A stretch of DNA of 64,000 nt from 34-65-8 sp046294735 (lineage in GTDB: Bacteria; Pseudomonadota; Alphaproteobacteria; Sphingomonadales; Sphingomonadaceae), in NCBI GenBank assembly GCA_046294735.1, contig JBKBKB010000001.1, positions 496,001-560,000 of the forward strand, read 5' to 3'. The position numbers were made by a program, and so were the translations under genes. This document shows, one piece after another, positions 57,841-64,000 of the stretch. The stretch's first letter is position 1, and the number at the start of each line of letters is the position of its first letter. The notes beneath the pieces were generated by a model. That model saw only the letters and a program-made list of their open reading frames with translations. It was not told the origin of the DNA and did no database searches.

Positions 57841-59049
57841 ATGTCGAATTGGTACTGGCGTCATGACTACCTGGCCATGCCGGAGGATGTCATCGCCTTC
57901 GCCTGGTCTGAACCGATGCGCGACCTCGCCACCAAGTTTGGTGTGAGCGATGTGGCGCTGAGGAAAATGCTCCGCAAGTACGATGTCACTCTGCCACCAC
58001 AGGGTCACTGGAACCGCGTCCATGCGGGCCGCGCAGTCCCCTTGCCGCCGCCGCCTCCAGCGCGGCGTCCAGGGCAAAACGGGCGCATGCTGATCGATCC
58101 GAAATTCGAGCCGTTCATTCCGAAAGCCGCGCCCATTCCGTCAGGCGGTCCGTTTGCATCTGCCGAAGTGCCCGAAGACCTTGAGGAGCTGCGGGAGCGG
58201 GAAACCAAGCTTCTCGTCAAGGTGACAGTGCCAAAAGACCTGTCGCGCTATCATCCCGCCTTTGCGAGCATCATGCGGAGCGAGCAGCGCCTGCGCGAAA
58301 AGGCTGCGGAAAGCCGATGGTATGAGCCTGAATTCGATAACCCGGTCAGCCAGCGGCAACTGCGACTGCTGAATGCGCTCTTCCTCGCGCTGGCGAAGCG
58401 CAGCCATGATGCCGGCATATATGTCGAGCAGTACACACGCGCCTTCCATCCACACGTCATCATCGGGGATACCAAGGTCGATCTCAAAATTGGCATTCTC
58501 GGCAAGCATCCAACGAGGATGCGCTCTGGCGTGATGGTCCCCGATCCGTCGCTTCCGGCCAGCACCCTGCTTGTCATCCGGTGCGACGAAGCAGGTATGC
58601 CCGCCTGGGAAGATCAGAAAGAACGAAGACTCGAAACCCGCATCGCCGAAATCGCCGTGTCTCTGATTGTGGCGGGCGAAGCCAAGTTCCGCCGTCAGCT
58701 AAGGGAATCCGAGATACGCGCCGAAGAGGAACGGATCAGACGCGAGCAGCGCGATAAGGAGGAACGGGAAGAGCGGGAGCGTCAGCGGCTGGAGCGTATC
58801 CGCCAGCTCAACGAACAGCGGATCAGCGATTTACGGATGAGCGGCGAACTGCTGCGCAGGTCGCAGGATCTTCGGGTGCTGGTCGCAGAGGTCCGCAAGG
58901 CCCTTGAACATCGCAACGACGTCGAACCCGACCGGTTGGCAGCCTGGGAAAACTGGGCACTGGAAGAGGCCGACAAACTCGATCCGATCCTCTCCGGCCA
59001 GATCATGTCGCACCTCGATCCGCCTCTTCTTCCGGCCGAGGGCGAGTGA
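57841..59049 (+). CDS. Hypothetical protein with HTH-like N-terminus and coiled coil
   Basis: A 402-residue protein. The N-terminus has a helix-turn-helix-like part (PMRDLATKFGVSDVALRKML, then RKYDVTLPPQGHW), a Pro-rich linker at about 65-80 (PPPPPARRP), an alpha-beta central domain, and a charged coiled coil at about 285-335 rich in Glu and Arg. Similar proteins occur in many proteobacterial islands without assigned function, as far as I recall. It sits between the excision genes and the integrase. Confidence 0.7.
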   Translation: MSNWYWRHDYLAMPEDVIAFAWSEPMRDLATKFGVSDVALRKMLRKYDVTLPPQGHWNRVHAGRAVPLPPPPPARRPGQNGRMLIDPKFEPFIPKAAPIPSGGPFASAEVPEDLEELRERETKLLVKVTVPKDLSRYHPAFASIMRSEQRLREKAAESRWYEPEFDNPVSQRQLRLLNALFLALAKRSHDAGIYVEQYTRAFHPHVIIGDTKVDLKIGILGKHPTRMRSGVMVPDPSLPASTLLVIRCDEAGMPAWEDQKERRLETRIAEIAVSLIVAGEAKFRRQLRESEIRAEEERIRREQRDKEEREERERQRLERIRQLNEQRISDLRMSGELLRRSQDLRVLVAEVRKALEHRNDVEPDRLAAWENWALEEADKLDPILSGQIMSHLDPPLLPAEGE

Positions 59050-59104
59050 GCATGAGCGCGGACAGGCGTTGCAGCAATGCTCGGCCGGTACGCCCGCCCT
59101 GCCC

Positions 59105-60316
59105 TCACTGCGGTTTCGCAGCCTCGCCTGCATCCGCTGCCACGCCATTGCAGTAGCGCCCCCACGCATCCATCAACTTCACCCGCATGCCCGGCTGATC
59201 CGGCGTGCCGAGATAGGTTGTGCGGCGATAGGCGGCCTGCACGGCGTCGGGCGTCTTGTGCGCCAGCGCCGCTTCTACCACGGCATCGGGGAAGCCTTCG
59301 TTGGCGGCCCAATCGGTGAACGTGGAGCGGAAGCCGTGGACATGGTAGGGTTCGCACATGTCGCGCATGACCTTGAGCAGCGTCATGTTGGACATCTCCT
59401 TGCCGGTCATGCCGGGGAAGACCACTTCGGCTCCTTCAAGGCGCATCGCATCCGCCTTGGCGAGCACGGCGAGGGCCGCGTCCGAGAGCGGCACGATGTG
59501 CGCCCTGCTGCGCTTCATGTGTTCGGCTGGGATCGTCCAGAGGCGCTGTTCCAGGTCGAATTCATCCCATGTCGCAAGCCGCACCTCCTGCGAGCGAACG
59601 CCTGTCAGAATGAGAAGGTCGAGCGCCAGACGCGTGTAGGTAGGCTTGCGCCGCAAGGCGATCATGAAACCGGGTATGGCGACATAAGGCATGGCCTTGC
59701 GGTTATCCGCCTGCTTCACCTGTCGAGGAAGGCCCCTGCCCGCTTTCAGGCTGCCGTTGCCCGATGGGGCCTCGCGCGAGCGCCAGCCCTTGGCGTGGGA
59801 ATAGTCGAGCACGGTACAAATGCGGTTGCGCACCTGGCGAGCGGTTTCGGGGATTTCCTGCCAGATCGGCGTCAGCACGGTAATGATATCGGCGCTGGTG
59901 ATGCTGCCAGTCGGCTTGTCACCCAGTTTCGGGAAGGCGTAGTTTTCCAGAGTGGCGAGCCACTGGCGCGCATAGACCGTGCTTTTCCAGCCCGCCTCGT
60001 TCTCGGAGTGGTACTGGATCGCGGCTGCGCGGAACGTCACTTTGGCGGCGGCATCATCTTTCTTCTCCGCCAGAACATCGCGCTGATCGACCTTGATCGC
60101 TCGGCGCAGTTCGGCGGCTTTGTGACGCGCGTCCGCCAGTGTCAGGAGCTTGGCGCTTCCGATTCCGATGTCCCGTCGCTTGCCATCCTGCTGGACGCGA
60201 AGATTCCAGTAAGCACCGCCGCGCTTGTCCACTTTGAGAAACAGCCCGTCCCCGTCCTGATAGGTACCGGGATTCGCCAAGGCTGCCTTGACCGCAACTG
60301 CTGTGAGTTTGCCCAT
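59105..60316 (-). CDS. int: Tyrosine-type integrase, P4 family
   Basis: A 403-residue recombinase: an N-terminal arm-binding domain (DUF4102-like, GTYQDGDGLFLKV, with RRDIGIGSAKLLTLADAR), a SAM-like core-binding domain, and a catalytic domain with R in TGVRSQEVR, HGFRSTFTDWA and the Tyr in YRRTTYL. P4-type integrases use tRNA 3' ends, matching tRNA-Tyr 200 bases away. Five TTACCCCCACA repeats lie directly upstream, between gene and att site. Start at 60316 (MGKLTAVAVK). Confidence 0.95.
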   Translation of the reverse strand: MGKLTAVAVKAALANPGTYQDGDGLFLKVDKRGGAYWNLRVQQDGKRRDIGIGSAKLLTLADARHKAAELRRAIKVDQRDVLAEKKDDAAAKVTFRAAAIQYHSENEAGWKSTVYARQWLATLENYAFPKLGDKPTGSITSADIITVLTPIWQEIPETARQVRNRICTVLDYSHAKGWRSREAPSGNGSLKAGRGLPRQVKQADNRKAMPYVAIPGFMIALRRKPTYTRLALDLLILTGVRSQEVRLATWDEFDLEQRLWTIPAEHMKRSRAHIVPLSDAALAVLAKADAMRLEGAEVVFPGMTGKEMSNMTLLKVMRDMCEPYHVHGFRSTFTDWAANEGFPDAVVEAALAHKTPDAVQAAYRRTTYLGTPDQPGMRVKLMDAWGRYCNGVAADAGEAAKPQ

Positions 60317-60320
60317 AGAT

Positions 60321-60400
60321 TTACCCCCACATTCTTTACCCCCACACCGGGGTAGTCGAAGTGTGGGGGTAACCCATTTTACCCCCACATTACCCCCACA
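60321..60400. repeat. Right-end integrase arm-type repeats
   Basis: TTACCCCCACA occurs five times: 60321-60331, 60336-60346, 60379-60389, 60390-60400 and, inverted, 60362-60372. The inverted copy and the next one form a perfect 11-base hairpin with loop CCCATT. Between integrase promoter and att site, they are probable integrase binding sites and may also tie integrase expression to binding. Confidence 0.65.
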
Positions 60401-60514
60401 CTAGGCTCCGGCTGCATGCAAACGGGAGCGGCTTTTTGCGGATGAGCAAGAGCAAATTACCCTAGGAAATCCGGGATTTCTATGGGGTTTTGCGGAAGCC
60501 TGCGGATAAGGGGT

Positions 60515-60540
60515 TGGTGGACAGGGCTGGATTCGAACCA
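60515..60540. repeat. Right attachment site (attR) within tRNA-Tyr 3' end
   Basis: The 26 bases of acceptor and T-arm 3' side match the left copy at 30200-30224 with one indel and two substitutions. Integration has kept the tRNA intact at this end. Confidence 0.7.
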
Positions 60541-60600
60541 GCGTACGCTTGCGCGGGCAGATTTACAGTCTGCTGCCTTTAACCACTCGGCCACCTGTCC
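60515..60600 (-). tRNA. tRNA-Tyr (GTA)
   Basis: Read on the minus strand, the 86-base gene starts GGACAGGTGGCCGAGTGG and ends with CCTGTCC-A-CCA, pairing with GGACAGG. The anticodon loop reads ACTGTAAAT (anticodon GTA), the long variable arm (CCGCGCAAGCGTACGC region) is typical of type II tRNA-Tyr, and the T arm is GGTTCGAATCC. CCA is encoded. Its 3' end serves as the attachment site of the element. Confidence 0.95.
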
Positions 60601-60738
60601 ACATGCCATGCCAGCTGGGTATATCGGGGCCGCGCGGGGCGGCCCGAATGCCGAGAGGCGCCCCTTTGGCGAAGCGGCGCTTGCGTGTCAATGGGGCCAC
60701 TGGCATGGCCCGGAACGCAGCATACGGCAGGAGCATGA

Positions 60739-61530
60739 ATGAGCAAGGGTGAGCGCAAACGGGCCATGCGGGGCCGCGCCGGGCGGATGCAGGGCGGTCG
60801 TGGCAGCGGCCGGGCGAGCACCGGCCAGGTCCGCCTGTGGGGCCGCCACGCAGTCGAGGCGGCGCTCAAGAACCCGGCGCGCAGCCACCGCAAACTGTGG
60901 GCCACCCGCGAAGGGATCGACTCGCTCGATGGCGAGCTGCCGGAGGGCTTCCCGCTCGAATATGCTGACGTAGCCGATCTCGCCCGGCTGGTGGCGCGGG
61001 ATGCCCCGCACCAGGGACTGGTGCTGGAATGCGCCGCGCTGGAAGATGTCTTTCTTGACGAGGTAATGGGAGAGGATCCCGCCCGCCCGCTGGTGGTGCT
61101 CGACCAGGTGACTGATCCACACAATGTCGGCGCGATCCTGCGCTCGGCGGCCGCCTTCAACGCCGCCGCGATAGTGACGCAGGACCGGCACGCTCCGCCC
61201 GAATCGGGCGTACTCGCAAAGTCCGCCTCGGGCGCGCTGGAAATCGTGCCGTGGGTGCGGGTGGTCAACCTGGCCCGTGCGATCGAGGAAATGGCCGAAG
61301 CGGGTTACTGGCGCATTGGCCTGGCAGGTGAAGCCGAAACGACTTTGGCAGAAGCGCTGCCGGCCGGGCCGATCGCGCTCGTGCTGGGCGCCGAAGGCGA
61401 GGGCATGCGGCACAATATCGCCGGGCATTGCGACGCCCTCGCCCGGCTGCCGATCAGCGAGGCGATGGAGAGCCTCAATGTTTCCAATGCTGCTGCCGTG
61501 GCGCTCTATGCGGTCGCCACCCGGACCTGA
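60739..61530 (+). CDS. rlmB: 23S rRNA (guanosine-2'-O-)-methyltransferase RlmB
   Basis: A 263-residue SpoU-family enzyme that methylates G2251 of 23S rRNA. The N-terminal substrate-binding domain (VRLWGRHAVEAALKNPAR) is followed by the knotted methylase: VLDQVTDPHNVGAILRSAAA, ALVLGAEGEGM, LPISEAMESLNVSNAAAVAL. The basic N-terminus is a sphingomonad-like extension. It is divergent from tRNA-Tyr. Confidence 0.92.
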   Translation: MSKGERKRAMRGRAGRMQGGRGSGRASTGQVRLWGRHAVEAALKNPARSHRKLWATREGIDSLDGELPEGFPLEYADVADLARLVARDAPHQGLVLECAALEDVFLDEVMGEDPARPLVVLDQVTDPHNVGAILRSAAAFNAAAIVTQDRHAPPESGVLAKSASGALEIVPWVRVVNLARAIEEMAEAGYWRIGLAGEAETTLAEALPAGPIALVLGAEGEGMRHNIAGHCDALARLPISEAMESLNVSNAAAVALYAVATRT

Positions 61531-61553
61531 ACCATTCGAAAGGGGGGAAGACA

Positions 61554-62420
61554 ATGACCGGAATACTGACCTTGAAAACACTACTGCGCAGCGCCTTCGC
61601 CAGCGGCTTGGCACTGTTGCTGACAGGATGCATGTTGATGCCTGGCAAGTTTGTTGCCGAGCTGGTTCTCATGCGGGATGGAACTTTCACCTACAGTTAC
61701 GATGGCGAAATCCATTTTCTGTCGATGAACAAGCTGATGCAGATGGGGTCCGAACTGGAACAGGGCGAGTTTACGCCCGATCAATGTTATGATTCCGACA
61801 CATTCGAAGACCGTGAATGCACGGCGGAAGAACTTGCCCAACAGCGCGGTGAATATGATGAGCGCATGGCGGCGAAGAAGCAGAACGATGCACTTGAAGC
61901 GGAGCGGATGAAGCAGGTGTTCGGCGGGATCGACCCGGCCGATCCGGCTTCCGGCGATGAACTGGCTCGCCGGATCGAACGGCAGACCGGGTTCGACAAG
62001 GTTCGCCACAAGGGCGATGGCGCGTTTGAAGTGTCCTACCGGATAAGCGGCAGGCTTGACCACGACTTCCTGTTCCCGACATTCGAGCGTCTGCCGATGG
62101 GCAACTATTTCCTGCTGGCCGGACGGCGGGATGACGGCACAGTCCGGATCGACGCCCCCGGGTTTGCCTCGCAGAACGGGGTCAACCCGATGTCCGCGTT
62201 GATGTCTGGCATGGATCCTGGGTTCAGTGCGCGGCCGCAGCAGGATATGCCAGGAATGCCGGTGCTCGACGGCACCTTTGCCATCATCACCGATGGCGAA
62301 ATCCTTACCAACAACACTGACGAAGGCCCTTCCGCCGATCCGCGCGGACGCAAGCTCAGCTGGAGAATCGACCGGTCGACCGCAACCGCGCCGACAGCGC
62401 TGATCCGCATCGGCAACTGA
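61554..62420 (+). CDS. Lipoprotein of unknown function
   Basis: A 288-residue protein with a lipoprotein signal: hydrophobic ASGLALLLTGC, with the lipobox LTGC placing the lipidated Cys at residue 26. GGGGGGAAG precedes the ATG at 61554. The mature part has FTYSYDGEIHFL near the start, a Glu-rich helix around residues 95-125, and beta-rich C-terminal sequence. No named domain recognised. It lies 23 bases after rlmB. Confidence 0.75.
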   Translation: MTGILTLKTLLRSAFASGLALLLTGCMLMPGKFVAELVLMRDGTFTYSYDGEIHFLSMNKLMQMGSELEQGEFTPDQCYDSDTFEDRECTAEELAQQRGEYDERMAAKKQNDALEAERMKQVFGGIDPADPASGDELARRIERQTGFDKVRHKGDGAFEVSYRISGRLDHDFLFPTFERLPMGNYFLLAGRRDDGTVRIDAPGFASQNGVNPMSALMSGMDPGFSARPQQDMPGMPVLDGTFAIITDGEILTNNTDEGPSADPRGRKLSWRIDRSTATAPTALIRIGN

Positions 62421-62433
62421 CCGGCAAGAAAAG

Positions 62434-62465
62434 GCCGCCCCGGATCGACCGGGGCGGCTATCTTT
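62434..62465 (+). terminator. Bidirectional Rho-independent terminator
   Basis: GCCGCCCCGG (62434-62443) pairs perfectly with CCGGGGCGGC (62449-62458) around ATCGA, followed by TATCTTTT on the plus strand. The minus-strand side has CTTTTCTT, so it can also stop transcripts of hup. Confidence 0.8.
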
Positions 62466-62473
62466 TGCCCGGG

Positions 62474-62505
62474 CCGACATCGCCGCCAGCCGACATCGCC
62501 GCCAG
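62474..62505. repeat. Two-copy 16-base tandem repeat
   Basis: CCGACATCGCCGCCAG occurs twice without a gap (62474-62489 and 62490-62505), between the terminator and the hup stop. It is probably a slippage duplication. Confidence 0.7.
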
Positions 62506-62520
62506 CGGAAGTAACCTGGT

Positions 62521-62793
62521 CTAGTTGACGGCGTCCTTCAGCCCTTTGCCGGCCTTGAACTTGGGCTGGCTGCTGGCCTTGATCGGCATCGGCTCACCGG
62601 TGCGCGGGTTGCGCCCCATCGAGGCCTTGCGCTTGGCCACGGCGAACGTGCCGAAGCCAACCAGCCGCACCTCGTCCCCCTTGGAAAGCGAACGGGTAAT
62701 GGTATCAAACACCGCTTCTACAGCGCTGGCCGCATCACTTTTGGAAAGGCCGCTGGAATCGGCGACTGCGCCGATCAGTTCATTCTTGTTCAT
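62521..62793 (-). CDS. hup: DNA-binding protein HU
   Basis: The 90-residue protein is a standard HU: MNKNELIGAVADSSGLSKSD start, VRLVGFGTFAV, and the DNA-bending arm around RNPRTGEPMPIKA. It packages the nucleoid and bends DNA. It follows lon on the same strand, a common arrangement, with its own leader and promoter in the gap. Confidence 0.97.
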   Translation of the reverse strand: MNKNELIGAVADSSGLSKSDAASAVEAVFDTITRSLSKGDEVRLVGFGTFAVAKRKASMGRNPRTGEPMPIKASSQPKFKAGKGLKDAVN

Positions 62794-62821
62794 TATTGCA
62801 AACCCCCTCGCAAACAGACGA

Positions 62822-62887
62822 GAGGCAGGCGATGAATCGCCGCCTCGAAGGGGATGGAGTTGAACGCACTTTTACAGGTGCTGTCAA
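62822..62887 (-). promoter_or_regulatory. hup promoter and leader hairpin
   Basis: TTGACA (62887-62882, minus strand) and TTCAAC (62864-62859) are 17 bases apart. The leader then forms an 11-base stem with one bulged base: GAGGC and GGCGAT (62822-62833, bulge at 62827) with ATCGCC and GCCTC (62836-62846). The stem ends about 28 bases before the start codon. Confidence 0.5.
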
Positions 62888-63035
62888 AGACAAATGGCGT
62901 GTTTTGATCCTGACTGGTCGCAATTTCACCTTGGCCAATCAGAATTGCGCATAATCAGGCCACAGCAACGCCAATCGCGGCGATGTCCTAGCGCCCATTC
63001 CCGCGCGATTCGCCCCCGTCGAACCGGACAGGCGC

Positions 63036-64000
63036 TCAGTGTGCTGTCGGAACGCCGATGCCAGTTACCGCAGTACCGGGCGCAGGCTGGCTCGCCAGAT
63101 CATCCGCCTCGGTCCAGTCGATCGGCTCGGGCACTTCGACCAAGGCGCGCGCCAAGACCTCGTCCACGTGCTTCACGGGGACAATCTGCAAGCCTTCCTT
63201 TACCTTGGCCGGGATCTCGGCCAGATCCTTGACGTTGTCTTCCGGGATCAGGACTGTCGCAATCCCGCCGCGCAGGGCCGCCAGCAGCTTCTCCTTCAAC
63301 CCGCCGATCGCCAGCACCCGGCCGCGCAGGGTGACTTCCCCGGTCATCGCCACATCGGGCCGGACCGCAATCCCGGTCAGCGCCGAGACAATCGAAGTGA
63401 CCATGCCGATCCCGGCGCTCGGGCCATCCTTGGGCACCGCCCCTTCGGGTAAGTGGATGTGAATGTTGCGCCGCTGAAACAGGGTTGGCTTAATGCCATA
63501 GGCAGGTGCGCGTGCCTTGACGAAGCTGAACGCCGCAGCAACGCTTTCGTTCATCACTTCGCCCAGCTTGCCGGTTGTCTTCACTTCGCCCTTGCCCGGG
63601 GTGGTGACGCTTTCGATCGTCAGCAGCTCGCCCCCGACCGAAGTCCAGGCCAGGCCGGTTACGGCACCGACCTGCGGCTCTTCCTCGCCCATGCCGTGCT
63701 TGAACTTGCGCACCCCGGCAAACTCGCCGAGGTTTTCAGGGCTCACCGTGACGGCTGCGTCCTTGGCTTCGAGGATCCGGCGCAAGCTCTTGCGGGCGAG
63801 CCGGGCGATCTCGCGCTCCAGCGTACGCACACCCGCTTCCCGAGTGTAAAACCGGATCAGGTCGCGCAAGCCCGCTTCGGTCAGCGTAAACTCGCCCTTC
63901 TGCAGGCCATGGTCCTTGACAATCTTGGGCAGCAGGTGACGCTGCGCAATCTCCACCTTCTCGTCCTCGGTGTAGCCTTCCAGACGGATGATCTCCATCC
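63036..64000 (-). CDS. lon: ATP-dependent protease Lon, 5' part outside window
   Basis: The visible 321 or so residues are the C-terminal part of Lon: end of the AAA+ lid (IRLEGYTEDEKVEIAQRHLL, FYTREAGVRTLEREIARL) and the whole protease domain, with the catalytic Ser in PKDGPSAGIGMV and Lys in IGGLKEKLLAA. Lon degrades misfolded and regulatory proteins in the cytoplasm. The frame is open to the right edge; the Met at 63998 is internal. Confidence 0.96.
   Translation of the reverse strand, partial: MEIIRLEGYTEDEKVEIAQRHLLPKIVKDHGLQKGEFTLTEAGLRDLIRFYTREAGVRTLEREIARLARKSLRRILEAKDAAVTVSPENLGEFAGVRKFKHGMGEEEPQVGAVTGLAWTSVGGELLTIESVTTPGKGEVKTTGKLGEVMNESVAAAFSFVKARAPAYGIKPTLFQRRNIHIHLPEGAVPKDGPSAGIGMVTSIVSALTGIAVRPDVAMTGEVTLRGRVLAIGGLKEKLLAALRGGIATVLIPEDNVKDLAEIPAKVKEGLQIVPVKHVDEVLARALVEVPEPIDWTEADDLASQPAPGTAVTGIGVPTAH

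Larger units (their letters stand above)
30200..60540. mobile_element. Integrative and mobilizable element in tRNA-Tyr
   Basis: The element spans from a decayed tRNA-Tyr 3' end copy (30200-30224) to the intact tRNA-Tyr (3' end at 60515-60540). A P4-type integrase lies next to the tRNA, an excisionase-like gene is nearby, and repeats of CCCCCACA occur at both ends. Mobility genes are relaxase, coupling protein and RHH relaxosome protein; no VirB or TraG-type mating-pair genes are present, so it would need a helper. Cargo is mostly defence-like, and base composition inside (notably 42.9-49.6 kb and 36.8-37.8 kb) is clearly lower in GC than the flanks. Confidence 0.85.

Noticed and set aside
60606..60708. 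Inverted repeat CCATGCCAG/CTGGCATGG around the tRNA-Tyr/rlmB gap
   Set aside because: The arms are 85 bases apart with no conserved context; probably chance.
1..64000. CRISPR arrays, rRNA genes and insertion sequences
   Set aside because: No regularly spaced direct repeats, no rRNA sequence and no transposase motifs were seen.

Overview
The window is a 64 kb stretch of GC-rich alphaproteobacterial chromosome, most likely from the Sphingomonadales (Erythrobacteraceae/Sphingomonadaceae). The indicators are a J-domain/BolA gene pair, the hisG-hisD-nusB-thiL cluster, small LexA-like and hypothetical genes typical of that group, and a cell-envelope cluster that runs frr-uppS-cdsA-dxr-rseP-bamA-ompH-fabZ without the lpxD and lpxA genes that most Gram-negatives keep there. 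Missing lpx genes fit sphingomonads, whose outer membrane carries glycosphingolipids instead of lipid A. The genus is inferred from gene order and protein character only.

Layout. 1-10.4 kb: J-domain protein (cut by the left edge), BolA, an AraC-type regulator, pirin, a short-chain dehydrogenase, an alpha/beta hydrolase, DUF2332, then hisG-hisD-nusB-thiL with one- to four-base overlaps, an autoregulated-looking Xre/S24 repressor and three small genes of unknown function. 10.5-13.8 kb: an acetolactate-synthase-like ThDP enzyme and an aldehyde dehydrogenase behind a structured leader. 13.8-25.6 kb (minus strand): the envelope and translation block fabZ, ompH, bamA, rseP, dxr, cdsA, uppS, frr, pyrH, tsf, rpsB, with one divergent metallophosphatase. 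26-30.1 kb: a small membrane protein preceded by a LexA box, pssA-psd (phosphatidylethanolamine synthesis), a PAP2/Aur1-like membrane protein and a FabH-type ketosynthase.

30.2-60.54 kb is an integrated element. A P4-type tyrosine integrase lies next to tRNA-Tyr. A decayed copy of the tRNA 3' end sits at the far end, and CCCCCACA repeats (probable integrase arm sites) occur near both ends. The element has a MobF relaxase, a VirD4/TrwB coupling protein, a ribbon-helix-helix relaxosome protein and ArdC, but no mating-pair genes, so it looks like an integrative and mobilizable element rather than a self-transmissible one. Its cargo looks like a defence island: an ATPase/subtilase pair of ietAS type followed by a DUF2188 gene; a divergent tightly overlapping three-gene operon of unknown families; a GIY-YIG nuclease; and a five-gene minus-strand operon of PLD-SNF2 helicase, Eco57I-type methylase, DprA-like protein, DUF262/GmrSD-like protein and AlbA_2/Schlafen-like protein. 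The five-gene operon is the strongest candidate for an undescribed or unusually composed defence system. Two other cargo proteins beside the integrase have no recognised function.

60.6-64 kb returns to core genome: rlmB, a lipoprotein, hup and the C-terminal part of lon. Before integration the chromosome probably read ketosynthase - tRNA-Tyr - rlmB.
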